DNA of 64,000 bases from Xanthomonas theicola (GCF_014236795.1 NZ_CP049017.1:2148001-2212000), one strand, 5' to 3'; positions 9,732 through 19,144 are shown, numbered from the stretch's first letter. The notes: generated by a model from the letters alone, not told the origin. Numbers and translations are program-made.

Positions 9732-10007
9732 CTACTCGGCTTCGTCATCGCCCGCACCACCACCCTCGTTCTGCTGCACATAGCCGCCGCCCGGTCCGAC
9801 GCGCACGTTGCGCACCGGCACCACGGTGGAAATGGCGTGTTTGTAGACCATCTGGCTCACGGTGTTGCGCAACAGCACCACGAACTGGTCGAACGACTCG
9901 ATGGTACCCTGCAGCTTGATGCCGTTGACCAGGTACACCGACACCGGCACCCGTTCGCGACGCAGCGCGTTCAGGAAAGGATCCTGCAAGGATTGCCCCT
10001 TGGACAT
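9732..10007 (-). CDS. hfq: RNA chaperone Hfq
   Basis: Hfq forms a hexameric ring that pairs small RNAs with mRNAs. The 91-residue product begins with the classic [20 protein letters not shown] and holds both Sm motifs: [20 protein letters not shown], and [15 protein letters not shown] with the YKHA motif of the proximal RNA site. The C-terminal tail is short and acidic with Gly runs. It lies between miaA and hflX. Confidence 0.98.
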   Translation of the reverse strand: MSKGQSLQDPFLNALRRERVPVSVYLVNGIKLQGTIESFDQFVVLLRNTVSQMVYKHAISTVVPVRNVRVGPGGGYVQQNEGGGAGDDEAE

Positions 10008-10126
10008 GCTTCACTCCCGCTTATAGTTTTTATGTGCCCGGGGCGGCACTGCAGCTCCCCTGCCGTGTCCCGGACCGCCGATGTTACACAAACGCGGGCA
10101 CAAGCACAGCGCGGCGTGTAGCCAAA

Positions 10127-11077
10127 TCAGCCGAGAAAGTCCGCCACCGCTGCATCCAGCCGCGCGCCGTCCACTCCCGGGTCGAACCAGCGCGCGTCCA
10201 GTTCACCGCGCAGCCAGGTCAACTGGCGCTTGGCCAATTGGCGGGTGGCGAAGATCGCGCGGTCGCGGAACGTCGTCGCATCGCTGGCGCCGTCCAGGTG
10301 TTCCCAGGCCTGGCGGTAGCCGACCGCGCGCACCGCCGGCAGGTCCAGCGGCCGCGCCGCCTGGCGCAGCGGCGGCAGCGCGCGCAGCGCGCGCACCTCG
10401 TCGAGCAGGCCCTGCGCCAGCATCGCGTCCAAGCGCAGCTCGATGCGCCGATGCAGCAGCGCGCGCTCGGCGGGCGCCAGCGCCAGCTTCAACACCCGCA
10501 GCGGCAGCCGCGGCGGCCCGGGCTGCGCCTGCCACGCGCTGATCGGACGGCCGCTGAGCTGGAACACCTCCAGCGCGCGCTGGATGCGCTGCGCGTCGCC
10601 GGGCCGGATCCGGCGCGCGGCCAGCGGGTCGACCTGCTGCAGTTGCACATGCAGCGCCGCCCAGCCTTCGGCCTGCGCGCGTGCGGCCAGCGCCGCGCGC
10701 AGTTGCGGATCGGCAGGTGGCATCGACGCCAGGCCTTCCAGCAACGCCTGGAAATACAACCCGGTGCCCCCGGCCAGGATCGGCAGGCGGCCGCGGGCGA
10801 CGATCGACGCAAGCGCGACGCGCGCGTCCGCCGCGAATTCGGCGGCCGAATAGGTCTGCCAGGGATCGCGCAGGTCCAGCAGGTGATGCGGCACGCGCGC
10901 CAGCTGCGCGGCATCAGGCTTGGCCGCGCCGATGCTCAATCCGCGGTACACCAGCGCCGAATCGACGCTGACGATCTCGCCGCCATAGCGCTCGGCCAGG
11001 GCGATCGCCGCGGCGGTCTTGCCCGAGGCGGTCGGCCCCATCAGCGCGATCGCGCGCGGGCGTCGATCGGCCGCCAT
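10127..11077 (-). CDS. miaA: tRNA dimethylallyltransferase MiaA
   Basis: MiaA adds an isopentenyl group to A37 of tRNAs reading UNN codons; MiaB, encoded at 62258-63703, later methylthiolates the same base. The 316-residue product has the P-loop GPTASGKT at residues 14-21, [26 protein letters not shown]-like [14 protein letters not shown], and RYAKRQ-like [13 protein letters not shown]. The ATG at 11077 overlaps the folP stop as TGATG. Gene order is folP-miaA-hfq-hflX. Confidence 0.96.
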   Translation of the reverse strand: MAADRRPRAIALMGPTASGKTAAAIALAERYGGEIVSVDSALVYRGLSIGAAKPDAAQLARVPHHLLDLRDPWQTYSAAEFAADARVALASIVARGRLPILAGGTGLYFQALLEGLASMPPADPQLRAALAARAQAEGWAALHVQLQQVDPLAARRIRPGDAQRIQRALEVFQLSGRPISAWQAQPGPPRLPLRVLKLALAPAERALLHRRIELRLDAMLAQGLLDEVRALRALPPLRQAARPLDLPAVRAVGYRQAWEHLDGASDATTFRDRAIFATRQLAKRQLTWLRGELDARWFDPGVDGARLDAAVADFLG

Positions 11078-11976
11078 CAATCCTCGTCCGGCCAGCGGAT
11101 CGCGGCGGGTGCGGCGCCGCTGCGTGGCAGCGGCACCGCCGCCAGCGCCTGCCAGACCGTCAACGCGTCCACCGTGGCGGCGACATCGTGCACGCGCAGC
11201 AGCAACGCGCCGCGCTGCGCCGCCAGCAGGTGCGCCGCCACCGAGCCGGCGACGCGCTGTGCCGGCGCGGTGCGCCCGGTCAGCGCGCCGATACTGCGCT
11301 TGCGCGACAGCCCGGCCAGTACCGGCACGCCGAGTTCGGCCAGGCGCGACAGCTGCGCCAGCAACTTCAGGTTGTCGGCGGTGCCCTTCCCGAACCCGAA
11401 GCCCGGGTCGACCAGCAGGCGGCGCTTGTCGATGCCGGCCATCTCCGCGGCGAAGATGCGCTCGGCCAGGAACCGGTGCACGGTGCCGACCACATCGTCA
11501 TAGTGCGGCGTGCTGCCCGCGGCATAGGAATCGTCGGGCATGTGCATCAGCACCACCGGCACGCGCAACTCCGCTGCCGCGTCCAGCGCACCGGGGCGGC
11601 GCAAGGCCTGGATGTCGTTGATCATGCCGGCGCCGGCGGCGACCGCCGCACGCATCACCTCCGGCTTGAACGTGTCTACGCTCAGCGGCAGCGCGGTCTG
11701 CGCCGCCAGCCGCTCGATCACCGGCACGACCCGGCGCAGTTCCTCCTCCACCGGCACCGGGGTGGCGCCGGGGCGGGTCGATTCGCCACCGATGTCGAGC
11801 AGGTCGGCGCCCTCCTCGGCCAGGCGCAGGCCGTGCGCCACGGCCGCCTCCACCGTCGCATGCGCGCCGCCGTCGGAGAACGAATCGGGAGTGACGTTGA
11901 CGATGCCCATCACCCGCGGACGATCCAGCAGCAGGCGGCGTCCGTTGCAGTCCAGGCTCGGTGAGGTCTCGAACAT
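11077..11976 (-). CDS. folP: dihydropteroate synthase
   Basis: FolP condenses p-aminobenzoate with a dihydropterin diphosphate to make dihydropteroate. The 299-residue product has [14 protein letters not shown] at residues 24-37, [37 protein letters not shown] and GLSRKRSIG, the pterin and sulfonamide-site motifs in the right order. The ATG at 11976 gives the usual short lead before [14 protein letters not shown]. Its stop overlaps the miaA start by one base. The upstream 290 bases hold no recognised gene and probably its promoter; beyond lies an ISL3 relic. Confidence 0.96.
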   Translation of the reverse strand: MFETSPSLDCNGRRLLLDRPRVMGIVNVTPDSFSDGGAHATVEAAVAHGLRLAEEGADLLDIGGESTRPGATPVPVEEELRRVVPVIERLAAQTALPLSVDTFKPEVMRAAVAAGAGMINDIQALRRPGALDAAAELRVPVVLMHMPDDSYAAGSTPHYDDVVGTVHRFLAERIFAAEMAGIDKRRLLVDPGFGFGKGTADNLKLLAQLSRLAELGVPVLAGLSRKRSIGALTGRTAPAQRVAGSVAAHLLAAQRGALLLRVHDVAATVDALTVWQALAAVPLPRSGAAPAAIRWPDED

Positions 11977-12271
11977 CAGCGGTACTCCTGAGGGTTGCCG
12001 CAGTACACGGACAGGCGGCGCGCGCGGCGCGGCGCGATCCGCGTGGCGACGCGGCGTGTCATGGTGGCGGCCGCGTTCGCAATCGGCGGCAGCGAGGAAC
12101 AGGCGGGAGATGGCATGGCAGCGGGCCGTGGCAATGGACCGCCATTGTCGCGCAGTCGGCATGCGCGCGATGATCCGGCGGCGGCATGCGCCCGGGATCG
12201 GAGCATTGCCTTCGCCGATACGGCCCACCGCCTTGCAGCGGTGGCACAACCGCAGCGGCAACAAAACAGGT

Positions 12272-13110
12272 TCATCTCCCAACTCCGGGGAAGGCGGCGC
12301 GGATCTTGAGGAAGAAGTAGGCGTCATCGCGGTAGCCGTAAGCGATGCGCTTGATGACCTTGATCCGGTTGTTGATGCCCTCGAGCAGGCCGGTGCGCAT
12401 GGGCCAGCGCACCCGGCTGAGGATGCCGCGCCAGTAAGGGCGCAAGCACTTGGCGAAGTGCATCAGCGCCGGGATCTGGCTTTCTTGCGCATGGCGCAGC
12501 CACCGATTCCGCGCCCGGCGCCAGGCCCAGGCGGTGGGCGCGTTCCATAGCGCCTTGAGTTGTTTCTTCATCACCTCGGCCGTCATCAGCGACTGATCGG
12601 CTTGCAGCACCTCGACCTGCTCGTGCTCGGCCAGATGGCGCCGGTTGCGCAACAGCAGCCAATGCGCACGCTTGACCGCCTTGCGCGCCGGCTTGTCGTG
12701 GCGCCACTGATTGGCCGCATCCACCCGCACCCGGCGGATGACCTCCCGGCCATACTTGGCCACGACGTGGAACAGGTCGTAGACCACCCGGGCGTTCGGG
12801 CAGTGCTGGCGCACTTCACAGATCGAAGGCGCTGTTCATGTTCATCGCCACCGCCGTGATGCATGCACAGCGCTCAGGCCCGAGTTGTCGAAGAAGGGCC
12901 GCCCCTCGGCCCGGGAACGGCCCCGGCCCACCCACAGCACCCGTTTGCGCTCCACCTCCACCACCACGGTGGCGAACGGTGGCCCTTGTGGATCGCGAAC
13001 TGGTCCATCGCGAGCCGAGTCGCGCTGTAGCGATGACGATTGCCAAAGGACGGCAGGCTTGTTCGATCATCATAGCCTACTGCTTCGTGCCCTATCCAGA
13101 ACAGCGAACG
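12272..13110 (-). pseudogene. ISL3-family transposase relic
   Basis: The C-terminal half is intact from VVYDLFHVVAKYGREVIRRV to LLEGINNRIKVIKRIAYGYR and AYFFLKIRAAFPG, which contains the final catalytic Glu. An extra T near 12822 creates a TGA after NMNSAFDL, and a second frame change near 12930 separates this from DQFAIHKGHR, the first catalytic Asp region. The N-terminal third is missing. In the segment AVAMNMNSAFD, Asn stands where ISL3 enzymes have the second catalytic Asp (AMDMN). Two frameshifts, truncation and a lost catalytic residue make it dead. Confidence 0.82.
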
Positions 13111-13146
13111 CACAGCATCGGGCTGCACGCTCGTAAGGCATGCCGC

Positions 13147-14034
13147 TTACTTCAGGCAGAACCGCAGAATCGCCTCGGCGACTGCCTGCGGCGTTTCGCG
13201 CTGCGGGAAGTGACCGATGCCATCGAGCACCTGCCGCTCGTACCGACCACTGAAGAACGCCTTCCGCCCCTTGGAACTGTCAGGGTGATTGCAGGTGTCG
13301 GCACCGCCGTGCAGCACCAGCGTCGACACCGACAGCACCGGCGCCGGATGCAAGCGCGCTTCATCCTCGGCATAGGCCGGATCGCCGTCGGCGAAGCCCC
13401 AGCGGTGACGGTAGGAGTGCAGCACGATCTCGGCCCAGTCCTCACCCTGGAAAGCCCGCGCCGCCTCGTCGAAGTCGGCCTGTTCGTACCAGCCTGCCGG
13501 GGCCCAGGTGTCCCACATCATCCGGGCGAACGCCTCGCGCTCGTCCTGCACCACGCGCGCGCCGCGCGGCGTGGCCATGTACCAGTGATACCAGTAGTTG
13601 CGCGCCTGTGGCAGCGCCAGCGGCTGGTTCGGATCGTTGGTGCCATAGCCCACCGACAGCATGACCAAGTGCGAGGCCACGCCGTCGCGCAGGCCGCAGG
13701 CATTGGCGGCCGCGCGTGCGCCCCAGTCGTGGCCGATCAGCGCGGGCTGCGCCAGGCCGAGCACGTCGATGAAATCCAGCAGGTCACGGCCCAGGGCGGA
13801 CAACTGGCCGCTGCGCGGCGTGGCGGCATCGCGCAAGCGCGTCGGCGCGAAGCCACGCAGCGCCGGCGCCAGCACGCGGTAGCCGGCATCGGCCAGCATG
13901 GGAGCCACGGCCTTCCAGCATTCGGGGCTGTCCGGCCAGCCGTGCAGCAGGATGGCGGTTCGCGCTCCCTGCGGATTCCATTTGAGATAGGCGATGTCGA
14001 GCCGTTCGGTTGTGGCAACTTGATAGTGCTGCAT
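13147..14034 (-). CDS. alpha/beta hydrolase, epoxide hydrolase/dehalogenase-like
   Basis: The 295-residue product has the HGWPDSPECW oxyanion-hole motif (HGWP at 31-34). GHDWGA follows, with Asp103 as nucleophile, which points to epoxide hydrolase or haloalkane dehalogenase rather than a serine esterase. A C-terminal GIGHFPQRE carries the catalytic His, near 275. The start MQHYQVATTERL was preferred over a longer frame running into the intergenic region. It is divergent from a LysR regulator with about 100 bases between them, so that regulator probably controls it. The substrate is unknown. Confidence 0.85.
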   Translation of the reverse strand: MQHYQVATTERLDIAYLKWNPQGARTAILLHGWPDSPECWKAVAPMLADAGYRVLAPALRGFAPTRLRDAATPRSGQLSALGRDLLDFIDVLGLAQPALIGHDWGARAAANACGLRDGVASHLVMLSVGYGTNDPNQPLALPQARNYWYHWYMATPRGARVVQDEREAFARMMWDTWAPAGWYEQADFDEAARAFQGEDWAEIVLHSYRHRWGFADGDPAYAEDEARLHPAPVLSVSTLVLHGGADTCNHPDSSKGRKAFFSGRYERQVLDGIGHFPQRETPQAVAEAILRFCLK

Positions 14035-14103
14035 GGGCTTGTCTCCCGTCGTGAAGATGGGCCAGCGTAGCTGGACGACTCCATTCGATTGGAGAATAAT
14101 CAT

Positions 14104-14116
14104 TCATCATTGATGA
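14104..14116. promoter_or_regulatory. palindrome in the hydrolase/LysR intergenic region
   Basis: TCATCA-T-TGATGA is a perfect 13-base palindrome inside an AT-rich stretch between the divergent hydrolase and LysR genes, close to the LysR start. LysR proteins usually bind interrupted palindromes of the T-N11-A type in such positions, so it is a candidate autoregulatory site. No footprint evidence can be read from the sequence. Confidence 0.5.
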
Positions 14117-14137
14117 TTTTTTGTGTTGAATGACTGG

Positions 14138-15037
14138 ATGAACCTATCTCCCATCGCCGACGGCCCGCCGCTGGAAACGGTGCTGCTGCGCACCTTCCTC
14201 GAAATCGTGGACAGCGGCAGCTTCGCCACCGCCGCCGAACGGCTGGCGCTGACGCCTTCTGCCGTCAGCGGGCACATGCGGCGGCTGGAACAGATCGCCG
14301 GTGCCAGCCTGCTGGCGCGCACCACGCGCCGGCTGGAGCTGACCCAGGCGGGCGACACCCTGTACGCCTACGGTCGCAACATCCTCGATCTGGAGCGCGA
14401 GGCCCGCGCCAAGCTGCGGGGCTCCCCGCTGCGCGGGCGCCTGCGCATCGGCGCCTCGGAAGACTTTGCCGGAGCCTGGCTGCCGCAGGTGCTGCAACGC
14501 TTTCGCCAGTGGCATCCGGAAGCCACGGTGGAATTGAAGGTTGGCATCACCGCGGACCTGCTGCGCCAGCAGGAAAGTGGCCGCCTGGATCTGGTGCTCG
14601 GCAAGCAATGCAGCCGGGTCGAAGGCGGCGGCACCTTGTTGTGGGAGGAACCGCTGGTGTGGGCGTTTGCAGCCGATCAGCCGCTGCCGGCGGAAGAACC
14701 GCTGCCGCTGGCGGTCTTTCCCGAGCCGTGCGTCTATCGGGAATCGGCGGTCACGGCGCTGGGCCAGACGGATCGCACCTGGCGCATCGTCTTCGAGAGC
14801 AGCAGCATGGCCGGCTGCCTGTCGGCGGCACGCGCGGGCTTCGCCATTACGGTCATCGCCGACAGTCAGCGCAGCGAAGGCTTGCGCGTGCTGGGCCGCG
14901 AAGATGGCCTGCCCGAACTGCCGGCGGCGCGCTTCTACGCTTTCGCCGGCAAGGACAACCCGGCCGGCGCGGCACTGATCGAGGTAGCCCGACGCGCCGG
15001 GCAGAGCCGGTTCACTCCGCGCGGGCTGCGGGACTGA
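14138..15037 (+). CDS. LysR-family transcriptional regulator
   Basis: The 299-residue product has an N-terminal winged helix (LLRTFLEIVDSGSFATAAER, LALTPSAVSGHMRRLEQ, ARTTRRLELTQAG) followed by a LysR substrate-binding domain (RGRLRIGASEDFAG, GRLDLVLGKQ, MAGCLSAARAGFAITVI). The ATG at 14138 gives a normal LysR N-terminus; GTG at 14123 or TTG at 14126 would add a few residues. It faces the epoxide-hydrolase-like gene across an AT-rich gap containing a palindrome, the standard arrangement for a local LysR activator and its target. Confidence 0.9.
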   Translation: MNLSPIADGPPLETVLLRTFLEIVDSGSFATAAERLALTPSAVSGHMRRLEQIAGASLLARTTRRLELTQAGDTLYAYGRNILDLEREARAKLRGSPLRGRLRIGASEDFAGAWLPQVLQRFRQWHPEATVELKVGITADLLRQQESGRLDLVLGKQCSRVEGGGTLLWEEPLVWAFAADQPLPAEEPLPLAVFPEPCVYRESAVTALGQTDRTWRIVFESSSMAGCLSAARAGFAITVIADSQRSEGLRVLGREDGLPELPAARFYAFAGKDNPAGAALIEVARRAGQSRFTPRGLRD

Positions 15038-15327
15038 TCGGCGTTGAGGCTGCTTTCGTGGATCGCGCAGAAGCCGCAGCGCTGCGACGAAAACCCCGAT
15101 CCCCCGCCATGAACGCCTCGAGCATGTGCGGGATCAGCGTCACGGCATTGACCACTTCGCCATACGCCTGCGCGTGTAGCTCGGCGTAGCGGTCGAAACG
15201 TTGCCGACAACATTCTGACCGTTATGTTGCGGCCAAAGAGATGTGTCCGCAGCGCATGCGTTGATGCCTTCATAGATAGAATGCGGAGGCACCCGCGCAG
15301 CGCACATAAATTCCGGCCCCCAGTGCC

Positions 15328-15492
15328 CTACGTCTGTCTCAGGAAGTCCATGACAGCCGGTGGCTTTCGTGGCCGAGGCGCGGGTGGCAACCCAGCGATA
15401 TCGACGCTGGCCAGCGCTTTGGCCTTCATTTCAAGGTCAACCTCGGCATAGATAGTGGTCGTATCGAGCGAGACGTGTCCCAGCCATGCCCG
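15328..15492 (-). pseudogene. C-terminal stump of a tyrosine recombinase
   Basis: Minus-strand translation gives IRAWLGHVSLDTTTIYAEVD followed by LEMKAKALASVDIAG and ends PPAVMDFLRQT then TAG. The GHVSLDTTTIY segment holds the conserved His and the catalytic Tyr of tyrosine recombinases. The style of this end resembles recombinases of RIT-type (recombinase-in-trio) elements, which is an inference from memory. The N-terminal part is missing: at about 15492 the frame runs straight into the broken end of an IS3-like element. The next 290 bases to the LysR gene hold no recognised gene. Confidence 0.7.
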
Positions 15493-15890
15493 GATGCGCC
15501 GCAACCAACCCCGTCATGGCGTGAAGCGGCGGTCCAGCCCCGCCTGGGCGAAGGACGCCGACGCCTTGCGCAGGATCTCCTTGGCCCGGCGCCGCTCCCG
15601 ATTCTCCCGCTCCAACGCCTTCATCCGCGCTCGCTCCTCCGTCGTCAGGCCTGGGCGCAACCCTTGGTCGCGCTCGGCCCGGCGCACCCACCAGCGCAAC
15701 GTCTCGGCCGTGCACCCGATCTTCCCGGCAATCGACGCGAGCGCCGCCCACGGCGAACTGTGCTCGCCTTGATGCTCCAGCACCAGCCCAACTGCCCGCT
15801 CCCGCACGTGCGGGCAATACGTCACTGCCTGCTTGCTCATGACGCCATCCTCTCAACAGTTGGAGCCTCCAAGTATCCCGGGGCGGTTCA
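15493..15890 (-). mobile_element. truncated IS3-family element, copy A
   Basis: The left end begins TGAACCGCCCCGGGA at 15890 reading leftward, identical in its first 11 bases to the end of copy B at 30929. It carries orfA and only the first nine codons of orfB (MTGLVAAHP) before it breaks into an integrase stump. It also interrupts an IS5-type fragment on its right. Confidence 0.78.
15514..15840 (-). CDS. IS3-family transposase OrfA (orphan)
   Basis: A 108-residue OrfA with an N-terminal helix-turn-helix ([38 protein letters not shown]) and a C-terminal leucine-zipper-like region ([20 protein letters not shown]) used to pair with OrfB. OrfB is missing except for nine codons, so this copy cannot transpose alone, though OrfA could repress related elements. 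It is nearly the same protein as the OrfA at 30979-31305. Confidence 0.82.
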   Translation of the reverse strand: MSKQAVTYCPHVRERAVGLVLEHQGEHSSPWAALASIAGKIGCTAETLRWWVRRAERDQGLRPGLTTEERARMKALERENRERRRAKEILRKASASFAQAGLDRRFTP

Positions 15891-16209
15891 GACTCAGTGC
15901 TTGTGGATCGCGCTGGCGCTGCCGAAGCGCTCCTTGGGCAAAGCCTTCCACTGGCATCCGGTGCGCAGGACATACACCACCGCTTCAAACACCAGCCGAG
16001 CTGGCTTGGGCGGTCGCCCAGCGCCAGCTCGGCGCCGGTACTCCGTCGTCGCTGGGCGCTCGCGTACGGGAATCAACGGTTCGGCCCGAGCCCAGAGGTC
16101 ATCCGTTACCACCCACGCGTCCACGCGTTTACCGGTTGCCATACTTTCGCTGCCTCGCCGCGTGCTGGGCGGCTCAGAGCAATAGTTCACTATTTACGGG
16201 CAGGTTCTT
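15891..16209 (-). pseudogene. IS5-family transposase, N-terminal fragment
   Basis: A minus-strand frame from about 16190 (or ATG giving MATGKRVDAWVVTDDLW) contains PLIPVRERPATTEYRRRAGA and VFEAVVYVLRTGCQWKALPK, typical of the N-terminal half of IS5-type transposases. It breaks off at FGSASAIHKH where IS3 copy A begins. The outer end carries TAAGAACCTGCCCG, resembling an IS5-type terminal repeat. The catalytic half is absent from the window. Confidence 0.75.
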
Positions 16210-16312
16210 AGTCACCTTGAAGATTGCGCCATGCGCGCACCTTCTTCCACGCGCTCATGCAGCAAGTGATTGACCCGCTGGGAAGAAATGTGGGGACGTC
16301 TCAGGAGCAAGC

Positions 16313-18475
16313 TCAGTTCGCCGCTGGCGTCTGACATTCGAACACACTGACGCTGCGCGGCGGGGCGAGGAAATCGCTGGCGCCGGCAGGCATGCTGTCG
16401 GCCTGCAGTGCCTCGTCGGTGGACAGCACCAGCTTCCACTGCACTTGCTCCTCGGACGGAGGCAGGGTGAAGGTGACGCCTTCGTGGTAGGCGTTGATGA
16501 CGAGGAGCAAGGTGTCGTCGTTGGCCAATTCCCTGACCCCGGAGGTCTGCGCCTTGCCTTCCAGCAGCAGGCCGACCGAGCGCGCGCCGGCGTCGGTCCA
16601 GTGCGTGTCTTCCATCTCGGTACCCCCGGGATTTAACCAGGTGAGGTCGCGTACGCCAGCGTCCTCGTTGTACTGGCCGTTGAGGAAGCGCCCGCGGGTC
16701 AGGATCGGATAGCGCCTGCGCAGCGCGCTCAGCGCTTTGACGAAGGCGGTCAGCCGGCCTTCGCTCGGATCGTTGTCCCAGTCGATCCAGGTGATCTCGT
16801 TGTCCTGGCAGTAGGTATTGTTGTTGCCGCCCTGGGTCTGTGCGCGCTCGTCGCCGGCGAGCAGCATCGGCGTGCCTTGCGCCAGCAGCAGCGTGGCCAG
16901 CAGATTCTTGGTCTGCCGCTCGCGCAGCTGCAGCGTCTGCGGGTTGTCCGTGGTGCCTTCCTCACCATAGTTGCAGGAGCCGTCGTTGGACGAACCGTCG
17001 CGGTTGTCCTCGCCGTTGGCTTCGTTATGCTTTTCGTTGTAGCTGACCAGGTCGCGCAGGGTGAAGCCGTCGTGCGCGGTGACGAAGTTGACCGAGGCCC
17101 ACGGCCGGCGGCCGCGACGGTCGAACAGGTCCGCCGAGCCGGTGAAGCGGGTCGCGAATTCGGCCAGCGTGCCCTGCTCGCCTTTCCAGAACGCGCGCGC
17201 GTTGTCGCGGAACTTGTCGTTCCACTCCGACCAGCCCGGCGGGAAATGGCCGACTTGGTAGCCGCCGGGGCCGCAGTCCCACGGTTCGGCGATCAGTTTC
17301 ACCTCCGACAACAGCGGATCCTGGTTGCAGGCGTCGAGGAAGCCGCCGCGCTGGTCGAAGCCGGTGGGTTCACGGCCGAGGATGGTGGCCAGGTCGAAGC
17401 GGAAGCCGTCCACATGCATTTCGCCGGCCCAGTAGCGCAGCGAATCGTTGACGAACTGGATCACCCGCGAGTTGCTCAGGTTCAGGGTGTTGCCGGTGCC
17501 GGTGTCGTTGATGTAGTAGCGCTTGTCGTCGGCGAGGCGGTAGTAGCTGACGTTGTCGATGCCGCGGAACGACAGGGTGGGGCCGAGCTCGCTGCCTTCG
17601 GCGGTGTGGTTGTAGACCACGTCGAGGATGATTTCCAGGCCCTGGCGGTGCATCGCCTTGACCATGTCGCGGAATTCGTCGCGATGGCCGCTCGCCAGGT
17701 AGCGGGTCTTGATCGCGAAGAAGCCGAGCGTGTTGTAGCCCCAGTAGTTGCGCAGGCCCTTGTCGAGCAGGTGCTGGTCGTCCAGGTAGGCGTGCACCGG
17801 CAGCAGCTCGACCGCGCTGACGCCGAGCTCCTTGATGTAGCGCAGCACCGGCTCCTGGGCCAGGCCGGCGCAGGTCCCGCGCAGCGCCTGCGGCACCTGC
17901 GGATGGCGCATGGTGTAGCCGCGCACGTGCGTCTCGTACACCAGCGTTTCGCTCCAGGGCCGCTGCAGCCGGGCGTCGTCTTCCCAGTCGTAGGTGTCCT
18001 CGACGACCACGCACTTGGGCATGAACGGCGCGCTGTCGCGCTCGTCGAAGCTCAGGTCGCCATCCGGGTGGCCCACGGTGTAGCCGTACAGTTCGTCGGC
18101 CCAGACCAGGTCTCCGTCGATTTCCCGGGCATAGGGGTCGAGCAGCAGCTTGTTGTAGTTGAAGCGATGGCCCTCGCTCGGCGCATACGGGCCGTGCACG
18201 CGATAGCCGTAGCGCTGGCCGGGCTTCACGTCGGGCAGGTAGCCGTGCCATATCTCGTTGGTGTACTCGGGCAGATCCAGCCGGGTTTCGGTGCCGGCCT
18301 CGTCGAACAGGCACAGTTCCACGCGCGTGGCGTGCGCGGAGAACAGGGCGAAGTTGGTGCCCTGGCCGTCGAAGACTGCGCCACGGGGGAAGGGCCGCCC
18401 TTGGCGGATGCGCGAGGGCGTGGCGTAGACGGCGCTGGCAGGGTGTCGCATCGGTCGAGTGCTCTTGGCCGGCAT
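16313..18475 (-). CDS. glgX: glycogen debranching enzyme GlgX
   Basis: GlgX hydrolyses alpha-1,6 branches of phosphorylase-trimmed glycogen. The 720-residue product has an N-terminal CBM48-type domain (FDGQGTNFALFSAHATRVEL) and a GH13 barrel: DVVYNHTAEGSELGP, GFRFDLATILG with the nucleophile Asp, LIAEPWDCGPGGYQVG with the acid Glu, and FVTAHDGFTLRDLVSY with the third acidic residue. The start at 18475 (MPAKSTRPMRH) or the ATG at 18451 are both possible; no clear ribosome binding site decides. No other glycogen gene lies nearby. IS fragments sit just downstream. Confidence 0.93.
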   Translation of the reverse strand: MPAKSTRPMRHPASAVYATPSRIRQGRPFPRGAVFDGQGTNFALFSAHATRVELCLFDEAGTETRLDLPEYTNEIWHGYLPDVKPGQRYGYRVHGPYAPSEGHRFNYNKLLLDPYAREIDGDLVWADELYGYTVGHPDGDLSFDERDSAPFMPKCVVVEDTYDWEDDARLQRPWSETLVYETHVRGYTMRHPQVPQALRGTCAGLAQEPVLRYIKELGVSAVELLPVHAYLDDQHLLDKGLRNYWGYNTLGFFAIKTRYLASGHRDEFRDMVKAMHRQGLEIILDVVYNHTAEGSELGPTLSFRGIDNVSYYRLADDKRYYINDTGTGNTLNLSNSRVIQFVNDSLRYWAGEMHVDGFRFDLATILGREPTGFDQRGGFLDACNQDPLLSEVKLIAEPWDCGPGGYQVGHFPPGWSEWNDKFRDNARAFWKGEQGTLAEFATRFTGSADLFDRRGRRPWASVNFVTAHDGFTLRDLVSYNEKHNEANGEDNRDGSSNDGSCNYGEEGTTDNPQTLQLRERQTKNLLATLLLAQGTPMLLAGDERAQTQGGNNNTYCQDNEITWIDWDNDPSEGRLTAFVKALSALRRRYPILTRGRFLNGQYNEDAGVRDLTWLNPGGTEMEDTHWTDAGARSVGLLLEGKAQTSGVRELANDDTLLLVINAYHEGVTFTLPPSEEQVQWKLVLSTDEALQADSMPAGASDFLAPPRSVSVFECQTPAAN

Positions 18476-18580
18476 GCCGGCGTGGGGAAAGAAACGCAAG
18501 CATCGCCCCGGCGGCCGTGCACGGCGCGTCATGGTATGCCGAGTGGGGTGTGAGGAGGCGCGTGCCTGGCGCCGCGCGGC

Positions 18581-18716
18581 TCAACGCGGCAGGTCGAACA
18601 GCAGGAGCTCGGTGTCCTGCGCATCGGACAAGCGCAACTGCGGCCCGTCGACCGCCTGCACCGCGGATCACCTGCAGGTAGGCGCCGCGTTCGCGCAGCG
18701 CGCATGCGGCGAACCG
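18581..18716 (-). pseudogene. remnant of a pirin-like protein
   Basis: Just upstream of glgX, the minus strand gives RERGAYLQVIRGA and then, after a frame change, VDGPQLRLSDAQDTELLLFD ending LPR and TGA. This matches the C-terminal end of pirin-family (YhhW/YhaK-type) proteins, with an internal deletion. Everything N-terminal is missing; the upstream DNA is the tRNA-Arg cluster. Confidence 0.5.
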
Positions 18717-18721
18717 CAAGG

Positions 18722-18749
18722 CAAAAGACGACAAGCGTGGACTTGTCGT
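18722..18749 (-). terminator. terminator of the first tRNA-Arg gene
   Basis: ACGACAAG (18728-18735) and its complement CTTGTCGT (18742-18749) form an 8-base stem with a 6-base loop, followed on the minus strand by CTTTT. It lies about 12 bases past the tRNA 3' end and closely resembles the terminator of the second copy. Confidence 0.75.
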
Positions 18750-18761
18750 TTTCCATCTGAT

Positions 18762-18838
18762 TGGTGCGCCCGGAGAGATTCGAACTCCCGACCGCCTGGT
18801 TCGTAGCCAGGTACTCTATCCAACTGAGCTACGGGCGC
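18762..18838 (-). tRNA. tRNA-Arg(ACG)
   Basis: A 77-base cloverleaf reading GCGCCCGTAGCTCAGTTGG at the 5' end, anticodon ACG in the loop GGCTACGAACC, TTCGAATC in the T loop, and an encoded CCA end. ACG is converted to ICG by TadA to read CGN codons. It is a tandem duplicate of the tRNA at 19003-19079, identical by eye. Confidence 0.97.
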
Positions 18839-18958
18839 GTGGTCAGGCGCGCGATTATTCCCGAGTTCCGCCGATTCGTCTACACCGGTGTGCGCGATGC
18901 CGCTGCCGATCGCGCGCAGCGGCGCGGGCGCATGGCGCCCGAGCCCCGGCGGACGTGC

Positions 18959-18990
18959 AAAAAAAAAAAAGACAAACCCGAGTTTGTCGT
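18959..18990 (-). terminator. terminator of the second tRNA-Arg gene
   Basis: GACAAAC (18971-18977) pairs with GTTTGTC (18982-18988), and on the minus strand the stem is followed by an unbroken run of twelve T. This is the clearest intrinsic terminator in the window. It separates the two tRNA-Arg copies, so each may have its own transcript or the pair may be partly terminated between copies. Confidence 0.85.
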
Positions 18991-19002
18991 TTTTCATCTG
19001 AC

Positions 19003-19079
19003 TGGTGCGCCCGGAGAGATTCGAACTCCCGACCGCCTGGTTCGTAGCCAGGTACTCTATCCAACTGAGCTACGGGCGC
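19003..19079 (-). tRNA. tRNA-Arg(ACG), second copy
   Basis: The same 77-base tRNA-Arg with anticodon ACG and encoded CCA as at 18762-18838, transcribed leftward. The duplicated unit includes the tRNA and its terminator, with a diverged spacer between. Confidence 0.97.
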
Positions 19080-19144
19080 GTCGTCAGGGGCGGAATTATT
19101 ACCGAGTCCCCCGTGACCCGTCAATGCTCTTCGCGGAAAATTCA

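Noticed and set aside
16877..18553. A 558-codon plus-strand frame opposite glgX
   Set aside because: It is the antisense of the clear glgX gene and has no recognisable domain; long antisense frames are expected at this GC content.
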